Shown here in pieces: positions 22,501 to 33,977 of a stretch of DNA of 64,000 nucleotides (position 1 is the first letter of the stretch; every line of letters begins with the position of its first letter). The notes beneath the pieces were generated by a model. It saw nothing but the letters and a program-made list of their open reading frames with translations. It had not been told where the DNA came from and searched no databases. The position numbers and the translations under genes were made by a program. The DNA is from Theobroma cacao (taxonomy: Eukaryota > Streptophyta > Magnoliopsida > Malvales > Malvaceae): the NCBI RefSeq assembly GCF_000208745.1, contig NC_030854.1:17607880-17671879 (forward strand). Reading direction: 5' to 3'.

Positions 22501-23398
22501 ATGTGTCCAGATATAGTTATAATTAAAAATGCCTTTTTAAGTTATTATAATTATTGAATTTCTTTATCCATACAATTATTGAATAGAAATGAATTGTTTA
22601 AATGATGAACTTTCTTTTTAATGGCAGAGAAACTATTGATAAACTAGTAAAGCCTTGCGCTATGCAATGGGCTTTAAGAATTTTGTACACTCTTGATATT
22701 AAAAAATTGTGAATCGATGGTAAAAAATTGTGAATGTTGTTACTGATAGAATTTTACTGCTTAACTTAACATGTGATATATGTACAAATAATATTTGTTA
22801 ATAAATATACAAAAACTATCATAATATGTATAAAAATTATTTTGTATTCATCAATAAACAAGATATCTGAAAAAAAAAAAGCAACAATTCTACCAATCAG
22901 TATTCCACATATCTACAAATAATATTTATTACAAAATGTATAAAAATTGTTACACCAAGTAAAAAAACTGTTCGTACACATCACGAAGCAAGTTGTTTGG
23001 AACACGGGGCAAAGGTACTGTCTATACATGAGAAAGGCATGACAACTGAAAAGGTACATGGTTCCCCTAAGTGCCATATTGAATATGGTGTTCAGAGATT
23101 TTCAAATCTTAGTAGGCTACATATAGAGTCGTAGAGAGAATTATTTAGAGCTCCTTTAGCTTCTTTAAATTTGCAGTAAGGGTGCGGCTGTCTGCTTTGC
23201 ACACCTGCCTTAATTCTTTTCCTTTTACCTTATGTTCATTAAGCAAAGGTATAATATAGCATCCAACAATCTATCACTCTTTTGTTTTCATTATCATTAA
23301 ATCCTAAAGATCTAAACTTAATATATTGTGTAGCATTGAATCAGCACAATAAATGTTTCTGATGTTAGTGCCAACCCTAATGGTTCACAATTTATAAA
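22501..23398. other. Non-coding stretch
   Basis: AT-rich sequence with no supported gene. Sequence around 22980-23200 is less AT-rich but has no open frame of note. Confidence 0.4.
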
Positions 23399-23407
23399 TA
23401 TAAATAA

Positions 23408-24156
23408 AGATAAAATACTATAACTCTCTTAAGTTTTGACCATAATTCTATACGAGTCCATTCATATTCGAAATGAACACTATGTCCCAAAAGAATATCG
23501 TTCATTAGACACATAAATTTTTTCATTAGTCAACTATCAATATTTTTGTTAGTTTAATGAGGTGATAATATTTTTAAGATGATTTTACCTTTATTAATTT
23601 TAAAAATTACCATTATATAAAATATAATTTTCTCTCGACCCTAGTATTCTCTCTCTTCTTTAACTAAATTTTCTCCACCATGGATGGCTGCAAACGGTGG
23701 CGGCAACTAGCATGGCAAGATTAGATATTTTTCGGCCAAATTCAACTGCAGAAACATTGAATCTGGCACTCCGATGCCTAGATCTGGTTGAGGAGCATTG
23801 GATCCAGCATTCTTGTAGCACGATGGAGTGTTGACGAGTGCAATCTTGCTTTGGAAGGGTTCCCTAGCATCGTGGGAACAACAGATTTGGCATTCTCATG
23901 GTCGGATCTAGCCGAGGAACGCTAGATTTGGTGGTCTCAATGGGCAAGGGAGCGAGTGTTGGCGAGCACAAGATCGTGTTGGAATGGTGCAACCTAGCAC
24001 TCTCGCAGCCAAATCCAACGGCGGGGTGGTTGACTGACATAAGAGAGCATCACCAATCGACCTAAGAGAGTGCTAGGTTGCATTTATTTGTTAACGTCGT
24101 TTATACTTTTGGACTCGCGTATGGCCCAAACTTAAGAAGCTCTAGACATTTTACCC
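23408..24156. mobile_element. Non-autonomous Mutator-like element (MULE/MITE)
   Basis: The ends are imperfect inverted repeats of about 55 bp: left AGATAAAATACTATAACTCT..., right (reverse complement) GGGTAAAATGTCTAGAGCTT..., sharing CTTAAGTTT, GGCCATA/GACCATA and CGAGTCC. A perfect 9-bp duplication, TATAAATAA, lies at 23399-23407 and 24157-24165, the size typical of Mutator-like transposons. The 749-bp body has a GC-richer core (about 23680-24060) with repeated GATCTGG / TCGGATCTAGCC / GAGGAACGCTAG words and no transposase. It is mobilised in trans, if at all. Confidence 0.85.
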
Positions 24157-24165
24157 TATAAATAA

Positions 24166-24608
24166 ATATGAAAAGTTGTAGCATTGTTCGATCATAAGAT
24201 AGAATAACAAATCATTCATACTTAAGTATCTTACAAACCAAAGGGCATATAATAAAAAATTCAAATAGAAATAGATATGCCAGTGCTACTATTGTGGAGT
24301 TTTTCCATTTATTCTTTAAACACTTTAGGCATCTTCTGTTAACATCATCACATTAAAGACCTCAGGGAGAAAAGCAAAACTGAAATTTTGCTCAAAATAT
24401 AAAGACTGAAAGATGATACCTGTTGTAACAATAAAAATTATTTTGACCATAATAGCAACAAAATCACTTTGGCACCAACCACAAAATATTCCATGAAAGA
24501 TGACATAATATAAGTGCAGCCCTGTATAGCATACTAAACCTGTGTAAATAAATGCATTCAAGATAAATAGGTCAATGGAATATTGTAAAAGTTATGTTAT
24601 ATACCTAT
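24166..24608. other. Non-coding stretch
   Basis: No recognised gene. A 78-codon minus-strand frame (24325-24561) shows only hydrophobic low-complexity sequence and no family features. Confidence 0.4.
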
Positions 24609-25612
24609 TGTTAATGCAGCAAGCTCAATGCAATGAATATCAAGAAGGGATGAATTGATATTTTAAAATTTTTTTTGCAAGCTTAATGAAAAATAACCCC
24701 TTCTTGAAAAGCAAATTTTCTTCTTGTATCAAAAGCAAAGCAAATGATTTTTGTTTAAAGAAAATATCAATAATAAATCATAAAGCATAAAAATAAATCA
24801 AGACATAAAGATTTTTATAGTGGTTTGGCTTTCTTAAATGCTGACATCCACTCCCTTGATTTACAAAGGAATTTCTAATCTATTAAAAGGATTTTTTCTT
24901 TTAAATGAGATCAAGCAATAACCCTTACACTGACTTTTTCAAATGTGGATCAACTACCAAGCCTTAGGGATCGATCATGGCTTAACACTTGATTTTTACT
25001 ATGTTCTTCAAAAATCTCGAATACTTACGTTTGATTTTTACTTTGAAGTTTTGGCCTTGAAGATCAACTACCAAGCCTTAGGGATCGATTATGGCTCCTT
25101 CAAATGTGAGATTTCTGGTGCTTGTTGCTTGAGGATCGACTACCTCCTCTATAGGATCAATTATGATTGTATGTTTTCATGTTTTCTTGCCCATTCTGCA
25201 TAAGATTGACTAAGCTCCTTAAAGATCAACTGGAATTTGATTCTTCATGTTTTTCTCATCCATTCTGTCCTTGGATTGATTGCCTTTGCTCTTAGATCAA
25301 TTGTAGTCTTGTTTCTTTAACATTTCTTGTCATTTTGGTACTAACTTTAGCTATATCTTGTTTCTTGCTTATGATCAAATATCAAGTTAAGGCATGCTTG
25401 CTGTATGTTTTCTCAAGTTGAATACTTATGTTTGAAAGCTTTTTGATGTTTTCCAAGCATGAATGGCTTTTTTAACATTTGTAAGACTTTAGGAGGATGA
25501 AAACATGATTTTGATAATTTCAAATGCTTGTCAATAAAACCAAGATATCAAGCAACTTTGTCAAATCAAAGCATAAGATATTTCAATGCTAACCATCTCC
25601 CCATTTTTTATA
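24609..25612 (-). mobile_element. Copia-type LTR remnant with polypurine tract
   Basis: Plus-strand ends TGTTAATG (24609) and GCTAACCA (25595) are near-inverted, as LTR termini are. Immediately to the right the minus strand reads AAAAAATGGGGAGA (about 25596-25610), a polypurine tract as found next to the 3' LTR of plant Copia elements. Inside, ATCAACTACCAAGCCTTAGG occurs twice (24949, 25063). Sequence to the right, to about 26100, is probably internal non-coding DNA of the same element. Confidence 0.45.
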
Positions 25613-26544
25613 TGACAAAATCATGAGTATATTTACATTTGAAATCTCTTGAAAACTCTCCTCCTAGCTCTGTTAGTCTCTAAGCTCTTCTTTAAAAACT
25701 TTTAAGTTCAAAGTGAGAAGGGTATAATAAATGCATAAGAACTTTAAAAATTCTCCCTCTCAACACATGCATGAAGTTTCAAAATGTTTTTCAAAAGTTT
25801 CAGCTTTATCTAGAGCACAAGAGCATTTCAATGTGCTCATAAACCTTCTCCAATACTAAAAAGAAATGAAAGTGTGAGTTTTAAGCATTTAAACTCAAGA
25901 GACAATATTTAAACCCACAAATAATTAAAATCAGTTGTCAATATCCTACTCCAATACCAACTCTACAATTGAAATTTAAATGGGACTAACCAGGTAAAAT
26001 GGGCTAGACTTATCAATGATTTGTTGATGGAATAAGTTGTTGGTAATATATTGATAGAATACTCCTTCACCGATGGAAGGACCTTTCCCGACTAAAGTAT
26101 CTTCAACTAAACAACAATAAAATTTTTCATCAATAATGAAAATTTCTAACAGAATTTATGCCTTTACTATCAAAAAATTCCATTGGTTTAAGTCTTCTTT
26201 ATTGTAGCGAGGGAGAAATTACTTCATGCTTACCTAGGTCAAGAAACATATCTTGTTTCTCACCCTTGCTCCCATTGCATATAGTTAGGGGGTGCTTCGG
26301 TAACAAAATCCTAAATTCTTTCTAATTTGTACATGATTTTCTAAGAAATTTTTAAAGGGTCAGATAAAATTTTTTAGGCTCTAATAGAATTTGTTGATTA
26401 GCCTTGATGGAATATCTTTGTATTGTAAACCTGAACATACTAGAATAATTTATTGTTTTGATACATGTATATACATTGTACAAGTTTATCATATTTGAAC
26501 CATTAATACTATTCTCTTTATCAAGCGGTTTTTTGTCATCATCG
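25613..26544. other. Probable internal remnants of Copia elements, no genes
   Basis: AT-rich, with phrases such as TCTCCTCCTAGC and CTCCCTCTCAACAC next to the two Copia-type LTR ends. I see no gag or pol coding sequence. Confidence 0.35.
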
Positions 26545-27747
26545 AAAAAAAAGAGATATTGTGGACTCCATATTGTTTTTTATAATAACAAAGCATTCTC
26601 TTCTAGCTTTCAAATGTGTCTACTTGAAGGTACAATTATAGCATTTTCATATGTATCTTCAGCTTTCAAAGAAAGCAAAACCAAAATGAGTGTAAATAAG
26701 GATAAGATGATTGGTTAATCGATTAACAAGTATAGTTTTTTTTTTTTTTTTTGGGAAAAGCAGCATTGAAGATTTGTGAACTAAAAGTCAGTCCAAACAA
26801 AGGTTAGTCAACTAAGAGATCTTGAACATCTCCAGAGGCATTTCAAGATTTTAAAAGCTTAAACAAAGCTACTTTAATCGATCAAGAAACCTTCCCTGAA
26901 AAGGAATGCTTCATTCCTGATTGTTAATGAAAGTTCATGAATGCTTTTCAAATAACAAAATCGATTAAGACACCTTTGTCATGCTGTCAATATGAAGACT
27001 GAATTTCAAAGCTTCAAATGGTAAGTCGAACTAATGAAGAACCTTAGGCGATTAACTTGGGACGTCAAACAGCTATGCAAGTCACGTGAACCAGAAGTCT
27101 GCTACAAACTCTGACACATCTAATGGGCAGATTTGGCACAGAGACTAGATTTTTGAAATCTACTATAAAGAGTTGAAAAGGACTTGAACTGAGGAAAAGA
27201 AGAGGGACAAGGAATTGGGCTGAAAGTGTGAAAAACTCATCTCTAGTTCATCTTTAATATTTGAGCTCAACTCTTATCACTGGAAAAGATATATATTGTG
27301 CTCTAAAAGGTGTAATCAAATTTGTTGGTGAACATGTTGTTCATTTGTAAAAGCTGTTTGCTTTGGTTAATGAGTGTGAGATCACTCATTGCTTTTAAAT
27401 ATATCGAACGTTGGAAACATTTGAAGGGTTTGTATAATCAAAGATTAAAGATTGGGATAACTTGGCCTATAAAAATTTCGTGAAAATTGTTAATTCCACT
27501 AGCTTAATGAAATTGGGTTTAAAAATTCCTAAGCAAGGGTTGTCAAGACAATGAATGAAAGTCAGGAGGATCAAACCATTATAAAGTCTTTTGTATTGTT
27601 CATTTTTCTTTACTCTTCCTTATTTGTTGAACTATTTCCCTATCTTTTTTATCATTCCTTAAGTTTCTTCATTCATTTTTTTTTAATTTTTTAATACTTT
27701 TAAAGTGCTATTCAGCCCTCTTTAACCTACCAATCTTGAGATCAACA
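26545..27747 (+). mobile_element. Second Copia-type polypurine tract and LTR remnant
   Basis: TTTTGTCATCATCGAAAAAAAAGAGATATTG resembles the conserved stretch before the 3' LTR in SIRE-like Copia elements; positions 26545-26559 are the purine run. LTR-like sequence then starts TGTGGACTCC (26560) and ends GAGATCAACA (27747), after GCTATTCAGCCCTCTTTAACC, a typical LTR-end phrase. A T run at 26737-26752 lies inside. No matching 5' LTR was found. Confidence 0.4.
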
Positions 27748-28236
27748 AATGCATTGTTAAGTAATATTTTACCAATCAATGCACTCTAAAAAACAATTTT
27801 GAGATAGTTTGCAAATTTACTGTTAAACATCTATTTCAATTCAGAAAAAATCTAAGGATACGTTGTGAAACGTTTGAAGAGTTTTGTTTCAACTTTTTTT
27901 TTAAAGTTGGAATAACTCTCAGGACTAGTTCCCTGTTAAAGTTTTATTAATACTCAAAAAATAAAGTACATTATGGAGGGAGACATAAACCTTACCTCCA
28001 CAAATAAATTGAAAAATAAAAAACCTAAGAAAAATATTAATCTCCTATCATTTATTTACCTTGTGCATAGGATAAGCGATATATATCTTTTACAATGATT
28101 GATATGCAAAAATAAAATAAAATTTCTAAGAGAGATTATTTTCCTAGCAAATTTTAATAATGTTATGGGAAATATTATTACCCGTTTACAATAAGCTAAC
28201 ATTAAAAAATAAATAAGGAGAACTACTCTCTTACAT
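27748..28236. other. Non-coding stretch
   Basis: AT-rich sequence without recognisable gene or boundary. The 65-codon minus frame at 28056-28253 is unremarkable. Confidence 0.4.
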
Positions 28237-29226
28237 TTATTTGAACTTAACATATGGTAAGTTTATTTTATCTAATTTTAAGATGCTATTTAGCTCACCT
28301 TCAGCATGATGAAGAACCTTGAGTCCCCTATGTGAGTGGCCTTGATTAGATGAGAAATCTACAGCTTGATTACCCTTACGATGGATATGAGTGATTCGAT
28401 TGTTGAAGTGTTGTAAACATTTTCCAATAGAGGCAAGAATGTACAGAATATCATAAGATCTATGAGTACTTTGGGCTATTATGTGGACAATAATCTTTAC
28501 ATCCATTTCAGTTCATAAAGCATGAACATTATAATCTCGACATAGGAAAATACCTCTTCGAAGAACAAGTAATTCAACTTTCATTGAATGTTGTGCAAAA
28601 TATACTTGAGAACTAAGAGACTGAAGTTAAATATGCTCTATATCAGGAAAAATGTATGAAAGGATCGACCACCATTAAATAAGGTATAAAATAAGGTGTC
28701 TATAATTATCTTTGTCATTCTTTGTGGCTTGATATGTGTTAAGAGTTAAATTCGTCTTTTCTTACTAAGTTGGTCTCCATCTTATGCAATGATTATCGGA
28801 ACTTCTAGTAGTTGTTTGGGTTTCTCTAGTGGACATTGTAGTGGCTCTTTGGTTCATGTGGTGGGCTAAAGTTGAAGGTTGCAGTGTAAGGTCTTACATA
28901 TTTCTGAAGTATGCATCAGGTGCCAAAAGTGTATAAGATCTTTTTTCCTCCCAAAGAAGTGATGAGACAATGTAAGATCAAAGGGATAATCAATAAGTCA
29001 TTTGCACAATTAGACCAAAGATTAGCAAGAAAGTGGAGCTTATGATAATGTGTAACATGTGGTGTTTACTAGCATGGTTAACAAACAAGTTGCCTTGAGG
29101 AGCAAAGGGTAAACGAGGGAGACGCCATATGGTTACTTTGCAAGATACGTTTGGGCTTATGTTCCAACTGAGTGGTTTCTTGTGGAAATTAGTTTTTTCT
29201 TGAAGAGGTTGGCTAAGAGAATGCAA
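28237..29226 (-). pseudogene. LINE ORF2 remnant: RNase H-like domain
   Basis: On the minus strand, 28620-28240 translates (with a stop near 28512) to AQHSMKVELLVLRRGI, then EMDVKIIVHIIAQSTHRSYD, then NNRITHIHRKGNQAVD and GHSHRGLKVLHHAEGEL. This is the C-terminal RNase H-like region of plant non-LTR elements, with the Glu and Asp of the active site visible (VELL, EMD). The 78-codon frame at 28990-29226 (CKVTIWRLPRLPFAPQG) may be an upstream part. It is decayed and has no intact ORF2. Confidence 0.65.
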
Positions 29227-29908
29227 GTCAAGGTAGAAATTTCTTGGGTTATGTCCTGATTCTTTAACTTTGTGGTTTGAATTAGATGTGAATCAGAACA
29301 ACTGTTTTAAAGTAATGTGTATGCTAGCTAGTGATTGTTCTTATTCTTTTCATGCATAGCTAGGCAGTGTTCGTGTGCGTGCTGTACCTTGTCGGCCAAT
29401 ACTTCCAGATGCTGTCATGCTGAATTAACGGCAATGCAGTAGAGGGGCTTAATAAGGAATTGTCGTAAGGGAAATCTGTGCAGGGAATCAGGAAAGTAAC
29501 CTGTCATACACTTACTTCAATCACACCTCATCTCAAAGCATAGGATACTTGATTTGATCATCATTAACCTTAAGCCAGCCTTCAAGCCTTATCTACTGAG
29601 ACTACAATTATTAACTAAAGATATTTATTTCTGATTGTAATTTTTCCTTTCTAGGTGATAGTAATCTACCCTTTTGAGCATACTCATTCGCAACATCCAT
29701 TTAACATTTAAAACACAAATACTCGCCACCAAGGGAAAGAGTCATTTACACAAGTTGCTGGACGAAGTTGACCTCAATTACTTTTACACTGACTCTCAGA
29801 AGACTCTAGGATCGCAAACCACTTCCAATCCAAGTAATTTGTAAAGCATAATTGAGGACTTATGATCACAACAGAACAGAAAGAAATCATGTCCCTAAAA
29901 TACAGACC
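29227..29908 (-). other. 3' flank / 3' UTR of the RHC1A-type gene
   Basis: No separate gene. On the minus strand an AATAAA-like signal (plus-strand TTTATT near 29622) lies about 280 bp after the stop codon and could end the transcript. 29240-29600 shows nothing recognisable. Confidence 0.35.
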
Positions 29909-30847
29909 TCAGTCAAAAGGCCATCCACTATATCCCATCGAGTGGTTGTTCTCATGTACACTCGGGGAACTGCTTCCAGCAGCTCCATTATGGCTAGAGC
30001 TAGAATTAGACGAACGGAATGGCCAGAAATATGAGAACGGATTCCGTCTACTGTGATTCTCCCTACTCTCCCTTCCACTGGAATTAGTTCCCAAACTGCT
30101 GCTACTGCTTTGACCACTTGAGTGATAATTGCGGCTGCTACCTGGTCCTTGTGGTGGCAATTCTTGTCGACAAACAGGACACGAGTTGTGCTGCTCCAGC
30201 CATGGGATGATACAATCTGAATGATATATATGGTTGCATGGCATTTGTCTTGCTTCAGATCCCAGTTCAAATTTATCTTTGCAAACAGGACAGTGTGAAT
30301 CAGAATGAAGATGCCTTCGTGAAATCTTAATGGTAGGCATTGCATCAATTGAAGATCGGGATGCCGGGGGAGGGCCCCTACGATCATTAGCCGAGAGCTG
30401 TTCAAACAATTCTTCTAACCCAGGACCTATAAAATAATCTCCAGCATTACCTCGTGTAAAACCAATTCCAGGTGCCCCATTAAAAAGAGCTTCAAACCCA
30501 CCATTCCCAGACAACCTAAAGGGAATTTGACCACCAAAAATCAATAAGGGACCAAATGGTGAAGTGTTCTCAGGAATTGAATCTGTTCTTCCCCTGATAT
30601 TATGGTTAAAATTTCTGTCAGCTAGTCGCTGCCTCATTAAGGCAGAAAAAGCATCCATGAGACCAAACCTTTGGATGCGATCTTCATCACCATCTAGTCC
30701 AAAAAAATCCAGAGGACTGATATGCACCATATCGTCTAGTTCTTGGACAAATCCCCCATGACAATAGCAGCAAACTGCATCACGCCCTTGAAGGAGAACT
30801 GGTCGCCTGCATCTATAACACCAATGGGTATTTCTTCCAGTTGACAT
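29909..30847 (-). CDS. RHC1A: RING-H2 E3 ubiquitin ligase, RHC1A type
   Basis: Single-exon CDS of 312 residues. Residues 5-31 (NTHWCYRCRRPV...AVCCYCHGGF) form the N-terminal zinc ribbon characteristic of the RHC1A/RZF1 group; a linker has the acidic patch LDGDED. The RING-H2 finger spans 186-226: CPVC, then C204, H206, H209, C212, then CPVC, a complete C3H2C3 ligand set with the E2-contact Trp (PWLEQH). The C-terminus is Ser/Asn-rich and disordered. Length is close to the Arabidopsis members (about 320-330). It should transfer ubiquitin from an E2 to target proteins; the target is not predictable from sequence. The start at 30847 is set by the conserved MSTG-NTHWC beginning and by an acceptor site 20 bp upstream. 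Assignment to RHC1A rather than a close paralogue is uncertain. Confidence 0.93.
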   Translation of the reverse strand: MSTGRNTHWCYRCRRPVLLQGRDAVCCYCHGGFVQELDDMVHISPLDFFGLDGDEDRIQRFGLMDAFSALMRQRLADRNFNHNIRGRTDSIPENTSPFGPLLIFGGQIPFRLSGNGGFEALFNGAPGIGFTRGNAGDYFIGPGLEELFEQLSANDRRGPPPASRSSIDAMPTIKISRRHLHSDSHCPVCKDKFELGSEARQMPCNHIYHSDCIIPWLEQHNSCPVCRQELPPQGPGSSRNYHSSGQSSSSSLGTNSSGRESRENHSRRNPFSYFWPFRSSNSSSSHNGAAGSSSPSVHENNHSMGYSGWPFD

Positions 30848-30867
30848 TGCCCTCTCTTTGAGAAAGT

Positions 30868-31911
30868 CTGAAAAGAAAATTGCTCAAATAATCTTGCAGA
30901 CTCCTCAATTAGCTATTTTATCAGCAAAACTGATTACAATCAGCAAAGTGGTAATCAATATGAACTTTTGATTATCTTTAATGGCTTATGTCCACTTCAA
31001 AGACTTAAAAGAATCATAGGGTTTTCTTTAATTGAACCAGGCATATGAAGATACATGCAGTTCCCTAGAAATTATGCATTACAACCGTCAATTGAGTCAT
31101 ACTACTTTCTCTTCATGTTTAAAGAATGCATACAAACAAACATACACACACACAGGAAGGGATTCCCTAAGTCAAACCACTTGATATTACAACCAAGTAC
31201 AAGAATCAGAATCGACAGTGAAGTGATTCTTCATAACTAAAACATTGTTAAAAAATTTTTCTTTTGGTTCTTTCTAACCTTTGAATGTGCAAATGGGACA
31301 AATACACAAAAAAATCATGCAAAAATACTTGGGATTTAATTTTAAAGCAAAAAGAAATGAAATTATCATCCTTTCTTTTCCTTTTTTGAATTAATAAAAT
31401 TATTATCTTTACCATAAAAATGAAATGCTAAAAGTAGATTGATTTTTGTTTAGTTTTGAGATAAATTTTCACTGGCTGAGCTCAATCCAAACAAAGTAAA
31501 TGAAGGCGGACAAAAGGGTTTTCCATTTTCACGTTCAATTTATATAAATCTCGTTCTTTCAAGACTGTTTTCTTCAAACAATTAATTGAATTTAACAACA
31601 CAGTTAGCAATCCAGAAAACAAAAGAAAATCCAATGATCCTGAGCAGTTGAGTCTGAGTTTGGACGAGTCCAAACTCAGATCAAGCAATTATTTCAACCC
31701 CGTACACCCAAAAACCACACAATAAAACCTTCTTTAGCTCAAATTGATCAGTTCGAATGAAGTTGGACAAAAAAAGGGGTTTTCTTCATAAATTCTTCAA
31801 TACAAAATACAACAAATTTTACAGAAATACAGAGAGGAAGACATGGAAGGAAATCATGAGAGTAATCAAACCAGATTGAAGAGATGAGAGATGAGAAAAT
31901 TATGGACGAAC
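30868..31911 (-). other. 5' UTR intron of the RHC1A-type gene (inferred)
   Basis: On the minus strand TTTTCTTTTCAG ends at 30868, just before the start codon. A donor AAG|GTTCGT lies at 31914-31907 after a purine-rich leader (about 31913-31990, CTCTCTTTGGGAAAAG). Together they suggest a roughly 1-kb intron in the leader. The exact transcription start is unknown. Frames inside (31055-31240, 31482-31688) are not genes. Confidence 0.55.
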
Positions 31912-31990
31912 CTTGAGGAGATCAAAGATGACTTTTCCCAAAGAGAGAGAAAATGAATACTACGGAAATTTTGGGGATTTCCTTCCCTTT

Positions 31991-33539
31991 TCTTTGTGGG
32001 GGGCAAGTTCAAAGACAGCCTTGTGTGTGTAATGTTTGTTTCATTTCACCGAAAATTATAAAATTAAAAAGAAAATCCGTATTTATCGTTTATCCCAAAT
32101 TACACGTGGTGATACTGATATTTATTTGGGCTGACGCCGAAGCTAGTTGGGCTCACCCGCTCAGCCTGCTGACTTTGATAGAAGGGGTTGGAGTTACATA
32201 AGGGAACATCTCGTCTCTCCTATCATCAATATTATCGTATTTAATTTATATTCGCCTAAATCGAGTTTTAAATTTTAATCATTTAAATAGAAAGACTTTT
32301 AACTTTTATTTAGTTACTATTTTTATTTTATAAATGATTACTATAAAACACAGAGTAAATTATATATTAGTTCTTAAATTTTCTAAAACATATCATTTTG
32401 ATCTCTATAATTTAAAAATTGCTTTATTAATCTCTACACTTTCTACAGTATATCAAAATGGAAAAATAGGGAGACGAGGGACAAAACAAAAAAAAATTAA
32501 GAACAAAATTTTTAAACAAAATTTTTTAAAAAGTTCAAATTTTCAAATAAACAATTTTAATATTTTTCTAGACTTTAGTAAATATTTTTTATTTTTGCCT
32601 TCTCCAATATAATATGATTTTTAAAATTGAAATTTAAAAATTCAAATAAATAGTTTATTTACATGCCTGCTGCCACATGTGGTCAGTTGCCTAAACGGAC
32701 CTTTACGTTATAATTTTGGAGGTACAGCAGCCAACAAATTTCCTTTTAAACTAAAATGGTATACAAAGCATCTTTTAAGGGATAACAGATGTAAGTTACT
32801 CTATAGTAAAATTAAGAGGTGAAAAATAAAATATTCTTTTGTTACATGAAACAAAAATTCTAGCTTATTTCGACCCAAATAATTAGGTTGGAAAGTTTTA
32901 ACAAATTTCCAATGAATTATCGACGAAATTAAATTTTCCAACTAGTTTCAATGTGATCACATTAAATGCCCACTTTTGCCCTTCAAAAAAAAAATGCCCA
33001 CTTTTGCCTTTTTTTAATCAAACTCAACTAACTTTTGATCATAATTTTTTATGATATCATGTAAAATTAGAATTTCAAAAAATAAATTTTGAAAATTTGT
33101 AGTTTAGGATTTTTATAAATTTTTAAAACTTTAACTAAAAATAAAACTAGACTAAATAATGTCAAAGTTGGTTTTATTTGACAAGAAAGCAATTGAAAGT
33201 GAACGTATATGTTGAAATGCAAGAAGTAGGATCTTTCTAAAGAGTGCCTTACTAGCACTCTTTTAAGGTTGTCATATTAGATAATATCTTCTTTAAATGC
33301 ATTGAAATTTATCACATTGGTTGTCAAATATTGTATTTGACAAGTAAGAGGAGTGAAGTCGACTTAACAAGTAAAAGGAGGACAGGGTGGTATTGTGTTA
33401 GCTTTGTAATTGATCCTTGTTTTAATATGACAAAAGCTAATGATCAAAATGAAAGTATATAAGTATATTAAGACTTTAGAAAACCCCTAAGCATTTGTTC
33501 AAAAATTGGCTTAGTTTTAAAGCTCAAATGTGTTAAAGA
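31991..33539. other. Promoter side of the RHC1A-type gene, then old repeats
   Basis: 31991-32200 is probably promoter. 32300-32470 (TATTAGTTCTTAAATTTTCT, ATATCATTTTGATCTC) resembles a dispersed plant non-coding repeat. 32640-33539 is AT-rich with no supported gene. Confidence 0.35.
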
Positions 33540-33977
33540 GGCACTTAAAGTATCAAGACCTCGTATAAGGGTATCGAGACTCTAAACTTTACATGCCTAA
33601 AAAAACAGCGTAAGGAAAAAGGTGTTTCGAGATATCTCTGGTGGGTATCAAGACTTCATTCATTGATAGCCCAAATTTCAAAGCACAAGTGCAAAAGTAT
33701 CGAGATTTGAACTTAAAGTATAGATACATCTTCTCAAAAGAACCAAATTCTAAAAAGCAAGTCCAAATGTGTCAAGCCATAAGCTTCATTATATTGAGAC
33801 TTCACTTTTAGTCTTCAAATTCTAGAGAAGAAGTCCAAAAGTATCGAGACTTGAATTTCAAAGTATTGAGACTTCACCTTAAAACATCTGTTTCTAGAGA
33901 GGAAATGTCAAGGCATCGAGACACACTAAAAAAGTATCGAGACTTTATCCTTAGAGCTTAAGATTCTGGAGGCCAAA
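33540..33977. repeat. Degenerate GTATCGAGACTT repeat, left half
   Basis: Several copies of TATCGAGACTT or close variants, spaced unevenly at roughly 40-100 bp and separated by AAATTCTAGAGAnnAAGTCC-like spacers. The array stops at the target duplication CCAAA (33973-33977) of the Gypsy element and resumes on its other side at 44909. Confidence 0.6.

Noticed and set aside
29852..30056. Plus-strand frames over the RING gene
   Set aside because: Antisense shadows of the RHC1A-type CDS.
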